From: Chryseobacterium piscicola | GTDB taxonomy: Bacteria > Bacteroidota > Bacteroidia > Flavobacteriales > Weeksellaceae | NCBI RefSeq assembly: GCF_900156685.1 | Contig: NZ_FTOJ01000001.1 | Span: forward strand, 248,001 to 312,000 | Direction: 5' to 3' | Length of the DNA: 64,000 bases | Part shown: piece by piece, positions 34,297 through 42,982 of the stretch | How positions within the stretch are numbered: position 1 is the first letter of the stretch | How the letters are laid out: every line of letters begins with the position of its first letter | Notes under the pieces: model-generated | Seen by the model: the letters and a program-made list of their open reading frames with translations, nothing else | Told to the model about the DNA's origin: nothing | Database searches by the model: none | Program-made: the position numbers and the translations under genes

Positions 34297-34737
34297 TTAA
34301 AAATTAAATGAGACACCTAGGCTGCCATTGTTGCCGACTTCTGCAAAAACTCCAATGTTCTGAGTGAAAAAATATCTCGCACCGATGTGAGCACCGATTC
34401 CGAACTCTCTATGCAAAACCCCAACGTCTACACCTGGATAAATGTCAAGCTTTTCCGGCAGTTGAAGCGTTTTATTCAAATGAAAATTCACTCTTCCGAA
34501 GGCAAAAAAGCGATTGTCGCTGTTATTATCTTTGAAGTTTTCAAAATAAACATTGAGTCCGGCTCCTACTGAGATCAGATCATTGATTCCGTAATCGTAA
34601 GTTCCCGCAATTCCGGTTCCGTAGCCCCAAGCACTCAGTCCCGCATTTACTTTTTGGTCGCCACTTCCCGTGTAGGCCTGAGCTTGAACTGCTAAGCCTG
34701 AAAAAAGGATAATCATCATTAAAAACAATTTCTTCAT
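34297..34737 (-). CDS. DUF6646 family outer-membrane beta-barrel protein (second copy)
   Basis: The 146-aa protein has a signal peptide ending AVQAQA, alternating strands and a terminal Phe (GSLGVSFNF). It shares with the protein at 21599-22099 the blocks YTGSGDxK-like start, DIYPGVDVGV, GAHIGARYFF and GVFAEVG, so the two are paralogs. A -7 box (TAATTTTG, minus strand 34774-34781) lies upstream. Function unknown. Confidence 0.8.
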   Translation of the reverse strand: MKKLFLMMIILFSGLAVQAQAYTGSGDQKVNAGLSAWGYGTGIAGTYDYGINDLISVGAGLNVYFENFKDNNSDNRFFAFGRVNFHLNKTLQLPEKLDIYPGVDVGVLHREFGIGAHIGARYFFTQNIGVFAEVGNNGSLGVSFNF

Positions 34738-34773
34738 AGTCTATATTTTAAAGTTAAATATTTTTTTTGGAAG

Positions 34774-34781
34774 CAAAATTA
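34774..34781 (-). promoter_or_regulatory. -7 promoter element of the DUF6646 paralog
   Basis: TAATTTTG on the minus strand, 36 nt upstream of the start codon; no TTG at 19 nt. Confidence 0.4.
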
Positions 34782-34833
34782 AAACCGATTCTAATCTAAA
34801 AAACGTAATTTTAAAAACTTTATTGGAATACTT

Positions 34834-35586
34834 ATGAAAATTACAGGGTTGAATTTCGACATCGTCTGGAAAAATAAACATGAAAACTTTACATTAATTG
34901 AAAATCAGCTTCAAAATCAGGAAGCCGATTTGTTTCTTTTGCCCGAAATGTTTTCCACAGGTTTTTGCATGGATGCCGCTGAGGTTTCAGATAAAAATGA
35001 AGAATCTCTAGAGTTTTTAAAGAAAATTTCAAAAGAAAAAAATACTGCGTTTTCAGGAAGTGCTTCTGTGGAGGTTGAGGGGCTGTTTTTTAACAGAATG
35101 TATTTTGTAAAACCTGATGGTGAAGTTAATTTCTATGATAAAAGACATTTGTTTTCCTTCTCTGGAGAAGATAAAATTTATACACCCGGAAAAGAAAGAG
35201 TGATTGTAGAATATCTTGGAATTCGTTTTCTGCTGCAGATTTGCTACGATCTTAGGTTTCCGGTATTTGCCAGAAATAATAATGATTATGATGCAATTTT
35301 ATACGTTGCCAACTGGCCTGAGAAAAGAGTAGGAGCATGGGAACACTTACTTAAAGCTCGGGCTATAGAAAATCTCTCTTATGTTTTTGGTTTAAATAGA
35401 ATTGGTACCGATGGGAATGGTCTTCTTTATCAGGAAAGTTCGCATTGTTTTTTTGCCGACGGAAAAGAAATGGCAGAGAAAAAGAGTAATTTAGTTACTG
35501 CAGAATTCAATTTAGAAGAATTGAAAGACTTTAGAAATCACTTTCAGTTTTTGAATGACCGGGATGATTTTGAAATTAAGTTTTAG
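34834..35586 (+). CDS. carbon-nitrogen hydrolase, omega-amidase (YafV/Nit2)-like
   Basis: The 250-aa protein has the nitrilase-superfamily triad: Glu38 in LLPEMFSTGF, Lys103 in YDKRHLFSF and Cys137 in LLQICYDLRFPVF, plus NWPEKRVGAWEHLLKARAIEN. The FSFSGE and YDLRFP blocks are those of YafV/Nit2 omega-amidases, which hydrolyse alpha-keto acid amides such as 2-oxoglutaramate. It is monocistronic, so the pathway link comes only from the family. Confidence 0.85.
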   Translation: MKITGLNFDIVWKNKHENFTLIENQLQNQEADLFLLPEMFSTGFCMDAAEVSDKNEESLEFLKKISKEKNTAFSGSASVEVEGLFFNRMYFVKPDGEVNFYDKRHLFSFSGEDKIYTPGKERVIVEYLGIRFLLQICYDLRFPVFARNNNDYDAILYVANWPEKRVGAWEHLLKARAIENLSYVFGLNRIGTDGNGLLYQESSHCFFADGKEMAEKKSNLVTAEFNLEELKDFRNHFQFLNDRDDFEIKF

Positions 35587-35781
35587 ATAAATTAACCGCG
35601 GATTTCACATATTTCCACAGATTTTTTGCAACTAATGCACAAATTTCTAGATCTAAATTGGTGTTAAAATTTCATTTAAGTAAAAAAGCAACAATTACAT
35701 TCGTGCATTCGTGGCTGTATTTTCACATTCAGGATTTCGGCATTCATCTTTGCAAATAAATTTGCATTTTTCAACCTAAAG
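35587..35781. repeat. degenerate dispersed-repeat-like intergenic sequence
   Basis: Contains phrases such as ccgcggatttcacatatttcc and attcgtgcattcgtggctgt, which I recall as common intergenic repeat motifs in Bacteroidetes genomes. No ORF or strong hairpin. Copy number cannot be judged from this window. Confidence 0.4.
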
Positions 35782-36081
35782 CTAAATATACTGCTCCAAA
35801 AGCTGTGTCAAACGGTTCACATCATGCACACCACTTTCTTTGTACAGCAATTCTCCTTTTTTGAAAACCGCCAATGTAGGAACGCCACGCACGCCATATT
35901 GAGAAGCAATTGCAGGATATTGATCAACATCTATTTTTACAATTCTTGCACCGTCGCCCACGTTTTCTTTCACAGTATTCAAAACTGAAGACTGTACTTT
36001 ACAAGGTTGGCACCATGTGGCGAAAAAGTCGATCAAGACGGGTCTTTCTGATTCTATAAGTTCCTGAAATTTTTGTGACAT
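35782..36081 (-). CDS. trxA: thioredoxin
   Basis: The 99-aa protein has the thioredoxin fold with active site WCQPC (Cys24, Cys27), where Gln replaces the usual Gly of WCGPC, and the cis-Pro loop GVRGVPTLAVF. It is the last gene of a sulfur operon with a rhodanese lipoprotein (19 bp upstream) and a persulfide-dioxygenase-like MBL protein. A role as reductant for the rhodanese/persulfide chemistry is inference; a general thiol reductase is the alternative. Confidence 0.9.
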   Translation of the reverse strand: MSQKFQELIESERPVLIDFFATWCQPCKVQSSVLNTVKENVGDGARIVKIDVDQYPAIASQYGVRGVPTLAVFKKGELLYKESGVHDVNRLTQLLEQYI

Positions 36082-36100
36082 AATGATTTAATTTAATCTT

Positions 36101-36466
36101 TTACTTTAAATTCTGAATGGCTTTAATATTATCTAAAGTTTTGCCGTCATACACTTCAATACCGTTCTTTTTTAAGATTTCTACGGCATCATCTGCCTGA
36201 AATCCTTTGTTGCAAAAAACCACAACCTTTTTCCCTTTCAGAGATTCTGCTTTGTTCTGAATTTCTGCTAAAGGAATGTTGATGGCGTTTTTTGCCGTTC
36301 CTTCTGCAAACTGCTCCGGAACTCTTACGTCAACCAAAATAGTTTCAGAATTTTTTACCAATTCTTTAATATAGGTTTTGGGTATGTTTTGTTGTATAGA
36401 CGTGGTTTTGCAGGCATTCAGTGAGAAAAATGCAGCAAGAATAATTCCAAATAGAAATATTTTCAT
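36101..36466 (-). CDS. rhodanese-like lipoprotein
   Basis: The 121-aa protein has a lipoprotein signal (FFSLNAC, Cys19) and a single rhodanese domain: ILVDVRVPEQFAEGTAKNAINIPL and the active Cys in VVVFCNKGFQADDAVEIL. Rhodaneses carry sulfane sulfur as a Cys persulfide. It starts at the base after the stop of the MBL gene and precedes trxA, so the three are cotranscribed. The lipid anchor places it on the outer side of the inner membrane or in the outer membrane. Confidence 0.87.
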   Translation of the reverse strand: MKIFLFGIILAAFFSLNACKTTSIQQNIPKTYIKELVKNSETILVDVRVPEQFAEGTAKNAINIPLAEIQNKAESLKGKKVVVFCNKGFQADDAVEILKKNGIEVYDGKTLDNIKAIQNLK

Positions 36467-37876
36467 TTAAAGAGTTTTAGACTGACAAACAAAATCAGAT
36501 GTAGGCAATTTTTCTGTTTTTTTTATTCCGTTGAATCCATCTTCTATTTCAGTAAAGTTTCTGATTCCGTGAGAGTTAAGGATGCTTGCGGCAATCATGC
36601 TTCTGTAACCTCCAGCACAATGCAAAAAGAAATGTTCAGAATCATCGATGGTAGAAACCCAGTCGCTTATAGTGTCTAGTGGTTTGCTGTAAGCATTCTC
36701 AATATGTTCTGCAGAGTATTCCCCGATTTTTCTTACATCAATTATTTTTGAATTTTCATTAAATTGTTCTGCAAATTCTGTCGGAGAGATCCTTTTCACT
36801 TCATCAATTTGTTTCGTAGAATTTTTCCATGAATTGAAACCTCCTTTTAAATATCCTAAAACATTATCAAAACCAACTCTGCTTAATCTCGTAATCACTT
36901 CCTCTTCGGTTCCTTCGTCTGCAACTAAAAGCAAAGGGTGTTTTACGTCAACAATAAGACTTCCAACCCAAGGTGCGAAATCTCCTTTCAAACCGATATT
37001 GATAGAGTTTGGGATAAATCCTTTATGGAATTCACCGGCACCTCTTGTGTCTAAAATTAAGGCTCCGGTTTCTTCGGCAAAACTTTCAAAATCTTCTACA
37101 GCAATTGGGCTTAAGCCTTTGTTCATCACATCATCAAGGCTATCGTAACCACCTTTGTTCATCGCAACATTCATCCCGAAATATTTCGGTGGAGCCGTCA
37201 GTCCGTCGAGAACTTCTTTAATGAATGATTCTTTATCTGGCTGATTCAGAGCGTAATTGGTTTTTCTTTGATTTCCAAGAATATCCACAGTTTCTTTCTG
37301 CATGTTTTTTCCGCAAGCCGAGCCTGCACCATGAGCGGGGTAAACGGTAATGCTGTCATCCAAAGGCAAAATTTTACTGTGAAGACTTTCGTATAAAATT
37401 CCGGCAAGATCTTCCTGTGTCATGCTTCCGGCTTTTTGGGCAAGATCGGGACGGCCAACATCACCTAAAAATAAAGTGTCTCCTGTGAAAATAGCAGTTT
37501 CTACACCGTTTTCGTCAATTAAAAGGTAAGTAGTACTTTCCATGGTGTGACCGGGAGTGTGAAGTGCTTTTATTTTGATATTTCCGATTTCAAAAATCTG
37601 ATTGTCTTCAGCAATAATTGCTTCGAAATCTGGTTCTGCGGTAGGTCCGTAAACAATTGGTGCATCTGTTTTTTTGCTTAAATCTAAATGTCCTGAAACA
37701 AAATCTGCATGAAAATGAGTTTCAAATATATATTTTAAGGTAACGTTGTCTTTTTCAAGGCGGTCAAGATAAGGTTTTACTTCTCTCAGCGGATCTATAA
37801 TTGCGGCTTCATTTTCTGATACGATATAATATGCACCTTGTGCTAAACAGCCTGTATATATTTGTTCAATTTTCAT
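36467..37876 (-). CDS. MBL-fold persulfide-dioxygenase-like protein with two rhodanese domains
   Basis: The 469-aa protein has an N-terminal metallo-beta-lactamase domain with THFHADFVSGH, HTPGHTMESTTY and FTGDTLFLGDVGRPDL (ETHE1/persulfide dioxygenase type), then two rhodanese domains. The first (about 270-365; ILDTRGAGEFHKGFIP) has LLLVADEG where the active Cys should be and looks inactive; the second (about 370-465) keeps Cys in FFLHCAGGYRS. This architecture oxidises persulfides to sulfite. It heads the operon with a rhodanese lipoprotein and thioredoxin. Confidence 0.9.
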   Translation of the reverse strand: MKIEQIYTGCLAQGAYYIVSENEAAIIDPLREVKPYLDRLEKDNVTLKYIFETHFHADFVSGHLDLSKKTDAPIVYGPTAEPDFEAIIAEDNQIFEIGNIKIKALHTPGHTMESTTYLLIDENGVETAIFTGDTLFLGDVGRPDLAQKAGSMTQEDLAGILYESLHSKILPLDDSITVYPAHGAGSACGKNMQKETVDILGNQRKTNYALNQPDKESFIKEVLDGLTAPPKYFGMNVAMNKGGYDSLDDVMNKGLSPIAVEDFESFAEETGALILDTRGAGEFHKGFIPNSINIGLKGDFAPWVGSLIVDVKHPLLLVADEGTEEEVITRLSRVGFDNVLGYLKGGFNSWKNSTKQIDEVKRISPTEFAEQFNENSKIIDVRKIGEYSAEHIENAYSKPLDTISDWVSTIDDSEHFFLHCAGGYRSMIAASILNSHGIRNFTEIEDGFNGIKKTEKLPTSDFVCQSKTL

Positions 37877-38506
37877 TGATTTTTATTTAAAATAATTATA
37901 AAGATACAAAGTAAGGAATTTATTATAAAGAAATGATAATCTCGAATGATAGTTTCTGTCGATATAGAAGATTTGTCAGTTGTTTTTTTGTTTTTAAAAT
38001 TCTGATAGTCAAATATTTATTTTGATTAATGTCTTAAATTTAAAGAATTGCTGTTTTATATCATATTATCTAACTTCCCATTTTTTGAGTTAGGTTTTCA
38101 TTTATCAAGATTTGTTTTTATAAAATAGCCGTTTTAAACACTGTATTTTTTTTTGTTCTTTACTTGTTTTTAGGATACTGTGATGTTTTTTTTAAATTAC
38201 TTTAGGTAACCTATTGTCCATTTATAACATTGTTCTAGTTTAATAATTGTTATCACCTTTTTTTACTTTAGAATAATGGGTTCGGTATTGAAAAAGACTT
38301 TGTTTCCCGTTGCGTTTAGAAACGCAAGATTGATTGTGAAAGAATTTAGAATATTGATTTTCAATTAATTAAAATATTATTTTTAAATTCATAATTGGAT
38401 TTATGTATTAAAATAGAATCAAATTCTCATTAATTTTAGTAAATTAATAATACTAAAATCCGATATTTTAAGAAAATATTTTACCTTTAGATGTTAAAAA
38501 TATCAA
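37877..38506. other. 630-bp gene-free region
   Basis: Very AT-rich with no ORF. One structured spot is the perfect inverted repeat TTGCGTTT-AG-AAACGCAA (38310-38327); a weaker CTAACT/AGTTAG hairpin lies near 38070-38095. A TACCTTTA box near 38481 may be the promoter of the ATPase gene. Confidence 0.45.
38310..38327. repeat. perfect 8-bp inverted repeat in the gene-free region
   Basis: TTGCGTTT and AAACGCAA separated by AG. It could be a protein-binding palindrome or small hairpin; it lacks a U tract, so not a terminator. Confidence 0.45.
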
Positions 38507-40033
38507 ATGGCAGACAAAACAAAATTTATTGACGAACTTTCAACAAGATATACTCCAAAAGGAGAACATATAATTCTGGGAAAAGGAATGCTAGACGGCG
38601 ATGTTGTCACAGAGGTCAATGTCACGATTCCTTTAAAAACTATTAACCGTCACGGTCTCATTGCCGGAGCCACCGGAACCGGAAAAACAAAAACACTTCA
38701 GGTTTTCGCCGAGCAGTTTTCGCACGCAGGAATTCCTTCTTTGGTTTTAGATATTAAAGGAGATTTTTCAGGAATTGCTGAAGCCGGACAAATGAATCCT
38801 ATCATTGAAGAACGCTATGCAAAAACACAGCTTCCTTACAATCCGCAGGCTTTTCCTGTGGAATTGATGAGCATTTCCGGAGGCAAAGGTGTGAAATTGC
38901 GAGCTACTGTAACAGAATTTGGACCTGTTTTGTTAAGTAAAATTTTAGAACTGAATGATACGCAGCAAAGCATCATGTCAATCGTTTTCAAATATTGCGA
39001 TGATAAAGGTTTGCCTTTAATTGATTTAAATGATCTAAAAAAAGTTCTGCAATATGTTACGGATAACCCTCAAGGTAAAGCTGAATTATCAGCCAATTAC
39101 GGATCGATTGCATCCGCTTCTTTGGGAACTATTTTAAGATCGATTGTTGCATTAGAACAGCAAGGAGCCGCAGATTTCTTTGGCGAACTGAGTTTTGATG
39201 TTCACGATTTGTTGGAAACAAGAGATGGAAAAGGGGTTGTTAATATTTTGAGAGTTGCAGATATTCAGAATAAACCGCAGCTATTCTCAACATTTATGCT
39301 TTCGCTTTTTGCTGAAATTTACATGACGTTTCCGGAAGAAGGCGACAGCGGAAAACCAAAATTAGTTCTGTTCATTGATGAAGCGCATTTGATTTTTGAT
39401 GAATCTTCCAAGGCTTTGGTTTCACAAATTGAAACGATGGTAAAACTGATTCGTTCAAAAGGAGTTGGGATTTATTTTATCACTCAAATTCCGGGTGACG
39501 TTCCAGAAAATGTACTTTCTCAATTGGGTTTAAAAATTCAGCACGCTTTGAGAGGATTTACCGCAAAAGATAAAAAAGAAATTTCAAAAGCCGTAGAAAA
39601 TTATCCAACTACTGAGTTTTACAATGCTTCTGAATTAATTCAGAATTTAGGAATCGGTGAAGCCTTTATCACTGCATTAGATGAAAAAGGAATTCCAACG
39701 CCTTTGGTTCACACCTATCTAATCTCTCCAGAATCAAGAATGGATGTTTTGAATGATGCTGAGGTTTCTGAACTAACTTCAAGATCTGCATTGGTTTCAA
39801 AATATGAAAAACCAATAGACAGTGAATCAGCCTACGAGATTTTGGTAAACAGAATGGAGCAGGCTGTTGAAAATTCAGCTCCCACAGAAAAAACTAAACC
39901 TATAAAAGAAGAACCGGGAATGTTTGAGCAGGTTTTAAAAAGCAGAGCCGGTAGAACTTTTGCCAATACTTTGATGCGAGAAGGTGCAAAAGCAATTTTG
40001 GGAATGTTCGGTTTGGGTGGAAGAAGAAGATAA
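38507..40033 (+). CDS. HerA-like/DUF853 P-loop ATPase
   Basis: The 508-aa protein has the HerA-type start GEHIILGKGMLDGDVVTEVN, Walker A GATGTGKTKTLQVF, LVLDIKGDFSGIAEAG, Walker B LVLFIDEAHLIFDESS and GVGIYFITQIPGDVPENVLSQLG. DUF853 proteins are hexameric-type DNA-translocase-like ATPases of uncertain role; the archaeal HerA works with NurA nuclease in end resection. The next gene (117 bp away) is a DnaQ-type exonuclease, an intriguing but loose functional association. The C-terminus carries a short basic tail (LGGRRR). Confidence 0.85.
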   Translation: MADKTKFIDELSTRYTPKGEHIILGKGMLDGDVVTEVNVTIPLKTINRHGLIAGATGTGKTKTLQVFAEQFSHAGIPSLVLDIKGDFSGIAEAGQMNPIIEERYAKTQLPYNPQAFPVELMSISGGKGVKLRATVTEFGPVLLSKILELNDTQQSIMSIVFKYCDDKGLPLIDLNDLKKVLQYVTDNPQGKAELSANYGSIASASLGTILRSIVALEQQGAADFFGELSFDVHDLLETRDGKGVVNILRVADIQNKPQLFSTFMLSLFAEIYMTFPEEGDSGKPKLVLFIDEAHLIFDESSKALVSQIETMVKLIRSKGVGIYFITQIPGDVPENVLSQLGLKIQHALRGFTAKDKKEISKAVENYPTTEFYNASELIQNLGIGEAFITALDEKGIPTPLVHTYLISPESRMDVLNDAEVSELTSRSALVSKYEKPIDSESAYEILVNRMEQAVENSAPTEKTKPIKEEPGMFEQVLKSRAGRTFANTLMREGAKAILGMFGLGGRRR

Positions 40034-40149
40034 TCATTCATCTTTTTGCATTTTTAAACGTATTTTCATTATTTTAGCAGAATTGCCTTTTTATTAAATA
40101 GCATTATCAAAATTTAGAATTTTTGGTATAAAGCTTAAATAAGATTAAA

Positions 40150-41373
40150 ATGTATTCAATTATAGATATAGAAAGTAATGGTGCAGGTTTCAGGAAAGAA
40201 TGCATTATCGATATCGCCATTTTTAAATATGACGGTCACAAAATTGTAGACCAGTTTATTTCTCTTGTGAATCCGGAAAGTGATATTACACCATTTGTGC
40301 AAAAATTAACCAATATAAGCCCAAAAATGGTTAAAACTGCTCCTAAATTTCATGAATTGGCGAAAAGAGTCATAGAGATTACCGAAGGAACTACCTTAAT
40401 TGGGCACAATATTGATTTTGATTTCAGGATGCTGCGCCAGTCGTTTCAAAGATTAGGGTATGATTATCAAATCAATACTTTAGATACAATTCCTTTGGCT
40501 AAGAAGCTGATTCCAGACGAAAAAAGCTATTCTCTGCAAAAATTAGTCAAATCTTTAGGAATTCCTTTGGTAAATGCCCATCGTGCAGAAGGTGACGCCA
40601 GAGCGACCTTAGAATTGTTTAAACTTTTGGTTTCAAAAGATACCGAAAACGAGATTATTCAGGAGCAGCACGAAGAGACCAACGCAAAGACTTACATCAA
40701 CAAAATCAAACTTTTAACGCAGGATTTGCCAAGCGAAAAAGGATTTGTTTATTTCCAAAACGAATCTGGGAAAATTATTTTTTCAGATTATGTTCAGGAT
40801 ATCAATAAATTTTCAAAAAAACTCTTTAATTCTAAGTTGAAGAAATTTGAAGAAATTCAGCGCGATGTAGAACAGATTCATTTTGAACTCACTGGAAATG
40901 ATATTATTGCTAAATTGATTTTAAACTCGAAAGGTATAAAAAAGAGAGATGTTTTACCCTTCGGGCTCTATTTTAGAAATAATAAATATGTAGCAGAAAA
41001 AAATACTTTAAATAAAAATGAAAAACCAATTTTGAAATTCAGAGCTTTCACGCAAGGTTCTAAAGCGGTGCAGTTTATCAATAATATCGATGAATACAAA
41101 GATGTGGAAGCATTTAAAAATAAAATTGATTTCAGAAAACGCAACGAACTTTGGCTGGGAAGTGGCAGGAGATTAGGAGAAAAGTTGTTTTTGATTATAG
41201 AAAACGGAAAAGCAGTTTCTTATGGTTTTTATGAATTGTTTACCCAAATTCAGACTTTGAATAAAATTTCAAAACTGAAAATAGATTTGATTTTACCCGG
41301 ATCATATCTTACCAATGATTTGCAATTAGCTCTACTTAAAGGCGATTTTGAAACTTTGCCGCTGCCGAAATAA
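40150..41373 (+). CDS. DnaQ-type exonuclease fused to a degenerate GIY-YIG (UvrC/Cho-like) domain
   Basis: Residues 1-170 form a DEDDh exonuclease: DIES (D6, E8), GHNIDFDFRML and HRAEGDARATLEL (His, Asp). Residues about 195-275 follow the UvrC/Cho N-terminal layout (LPSEKGFVYFQNESGKIIF, then KKFEEIQRDVEQIHFELTG and LILNSKGIKKR), but the GIY and YIG motifs read GFV and FSD and the catalytic Arg is missing, so this half should not cut DNA. About 130 unrecognised residues follow. A role in proofreading or repair is inference. Confidence 0.8.
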   Translation: MYSIIDIESNGAGFRKECIIDIAIFKYDGHKIVDQFISLVNPESDITPFVQKLTNISPKMVKTAPKFHELAKRVIEITEGTTLIGHNIDFDFRMLRQSFQRLGYDYQINTLDTIPLAKKLIPDEKSYSLQKLVKSLGIPLVNAHRAEGDARATLELFKLLVSKDTENEIIQEQHEETNAKTYINKIKLLTQDLPSEKGFVYFQNESGKIIFSDYVQDINKFSKKLFNSKLKKFEEIQRDVEQIHFELTGNDIIAKLILNSKGIKKRDVLPFGLYFRNNKYVAEKNTLNKNEKPILKFRAFTQGSKAVQFINNIDEYKDVEAFKNKIDFRKRNELWLGSGRRLGEKLFLIIENGKAVSYGFYELFTQIQTLNKISKLKIDLILPGSYLTNDLQLALLKGDFETLPLPK

Positions 41374-41447
41374 TAAAATATTTTACAATTAGATAATTTT
41401 TGTTGTCACAAAATTACATTACCACAAAATTTTCCCAAAATAAATCT

Positions 41448-41455
41448 TATTTTTG
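41448..41455 (+). promoter_or_regulatory. lysA leader promoter -7 element
   Basis: TATTTTTG matches TAnnTTTG, 19 nt upstream of the leader ORF and 170 nt upstream of lysA. No good -33 TTG. Confidence 0.5.
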
Positions 41456-41474
41456 CAAAAGAAAAAAATAAGCA

Positions 41475-41546
41475 ATGCAAAATTTTAAACATAAACAAAC
41501 CGGAAAAAAGGGAGCTGTAAAGTTTTCTAAGGTTTGGAATACGTAA
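41475..41546 (+). CDS. 23-codon lysine-rich leader peptide upstream of lysA
   Basis: The ATG at 41475 opens 23 codons, of which six are Lys (41487, 41493, 41505, 41508, 41520, 41529), including a KK pair; it ends NFxxVWNT-like at a TAA (41544-41546). It lies between a promoter box and a terminator ahead of the lysine biosynthesis gene. The stop codon abuts a segment that can pair with the terminator 5' arm, the geometry of translation-coupled attenuation. Lys codons are favoured by AT-rich DNA, so composition alone is weak evidence. Confidence 0.55.
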   Translation: MQNFKHKQTGKKGAVKFSKVWNT

Positions 41547-41609
41547 AAGAGTTGCCTTGCATAAAATAATTATTGCGGCAGACTCTTCTCGAAGAATCTG
41601 CCTTTTTTT
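41547..41609 (+). promoter_or_regulatory. candidate lysA attenuator (antiterminator plus terminator)
   Basis: Terminator: GGCAGACTCTTC (41577-41588) and GAAGAATCTGCC (41591-41602) pair with one mismatch, followed by T7 (41603-41609), 17 nt before the lysA ATG. Antiterminator: AAGAGTTGCC (41547-41556), right after the leader stop, can pair with GGCAGACTCTT (41577-41587) over 10 bp with one bulge. The two structures exclude each other. Confidence 0.65.
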
Positions 41610-41625
41610 ATGTAAAATTTAGAAT

Positions 41626-42825
41626 ATGAATCCAAAAGAATTATTAAAGATTGGCCAAGAATTTGGCACACCGGTGTATGTTTACGATGCCGAATCCATT
41701 AAAACTCAGTACGAGAAACTTACCTCTTCTTTTTTAAAACATACCAAGTTTTTTTATGCTGCAAAGGCATTAACAAACATCAATATTCTAAAATACATAA
41801 AGAACCTCGGTGCTTCTTTGGATTGCGTATCGATTAGCGAAGTAAAATTAGGTTTAAAAGCTGGTTTTACTAAAGAAAAAATATTATTTACACCCAATTG
41901 TGTAGACTTAGCTGAAATTGAAGAAGCTATGCAGCACGGAGTTCACATCAACATAGATAATATCTCTATTTTAGAGCAATTCGGGAATAAATACGGAAAT
42001 ACATATCCTATTTTTGTAAGAATCAACCCACATATTTACGCTGGTGGTAATCATAAAATTTCAACCGGACATATCGATTCAAAATTTGGTATTTCTATTC
42101 ACCAGATGCGTCATATAGAACGTGTCATGAAAAGTACCAACCTGAACGTGGAAGGTCTTCACATGCATACCGGAAGCGAAATTAAAGATCCTGAAGTATT
42201 TTTGCAGGCTCTTGAAATTATGCTCGAATTATCTGAGCATTTCCCGAATCTGAAATATTTGGATATGGGAAGCGGATTCAAAATTCCTTACCAAGAAACT
42301 GATATGGAAACCGATGTGAAAGCTTTAGGGAAGAAGGTTGAAAAAGCTATTTCAGAATTTTCTAAAGAAACGGGTAAGAAATTTGAACTTTGGTTTGAAC
42401 CAGGTAAGTTTTTGGTTGGAAAGAGCGGCTATTTATTGGTGAAAGCAAATGTGATCAAACAAACTACAGCAACAGTTTTTGTTGGAGTAAATTCAGGATT
42501 TAATCATTTGATTCGGCCGATGTTCTATGATTCTTACCATACGATTGAAAATTTATCAAACCCAAAAGGAGCAGAAAGAATTTATACAGTCGTTGGAAAT
42601 ATTTGTGAAACAGACACTTTCGCTTGGGACAGAAAACTGAATGAGGTAAGAGAAGGTGATGTATTAGCATTCCACACAGCCGGAGCTTACGGATTTGAAA
42701 TGAGTACAAATTTCAACTCAAGATTAAAACCAGCTGAAGTTCTTTTCTTAGACGGAAAAGCACATTTAATAAGAAAAAGAGATGAATTTGAAGATCTTTT
42801 AAGAAATCAGATTGAAGTTTTATAA
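41626..42825 (+). CDS. lysA: diaminopimelate decarboxylase
   Basis: The 399-aa protein has the fold-type III PLP decarboxylase features: the PLP Lys in FYAAKALTNINIL, GLHMHTGSEI, the glycine loop LDMGSGFKIPY, WFEPGKFLV (EPGR/K), the dimer-interface Cys in VGNICETDTFAWD and HTAGAYGFEMSTNFNSRLKPAEVL. It removes CO2 from meso-diaminopimelate to make lysine, the last step of the pathway. It stands alone behind a candidate lysine-sensing attenuator and is closed by a terminator at 42832-42863. Confidence 0.95.
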   Translation: MNPKELLKIGQEFGTPVYVYDAESIKTQYEKLTSSFLKHTKFFYAAKALTNINILKYIKNLGASLDCVSISEVKLGLKAGFTKEKILFTPNCVDLAEIEEAMQHGVHINIDNISILEQFGNKYGNTYPIFVRINPHIYAGGNHKISTGHIDSKFGISIHQMRHIERVMKSTNLNVEGLHMHTGSEIKDPEVFLQALEIMLELSEHFPNLKYLDMGSGFKIPYQETDMETDVKALGKKVEKAISEFSKETGKKFELWFEPGKFLVGKSGYLLVKANVIKQTTATVFVGVNSGFNHLIRPMFYDSYHTIENLSNPKGAERIYTVVGNICETDTFAWDRKLNEVREGDVLAFHTAGAYGFEMSTNFNSRLKPAEVLFLDGKAHLIRKRDEFEDLLRNQIEVL

Positions 42826-42831
42826 TTATAC

Positions 42832-42863
42832 AAAATCCGCATTTTATTTTGCGGATTTTTTTT
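42832..42863 (+). terminator. intrinsic terminator of lysA
   Basis: AAAATCCGCA (42832-42841) pairs with TGCGGATTTT (42850-42859), followed by a T run to 42863. Confidence 0.85.
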
Positions 42864-42982
42864 AGTTAAACAATCATTGTTTCATTAAGAATCTTTAATA
42901 ATTCATTATATTTGAAGATTAAATATCTGCTCTTGAAAATCAAGACAATATTATTTTTTTTAGTTCTATTTTTTCTTACTTG

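Noticed and set aside
41577..41609. L-box lysine riboswitch ahead of lysA
   Set aside because: The leader is only about 165 nt and lacks the multi-helix L-box core; a short ORF plus two competing hairpins explains it better.
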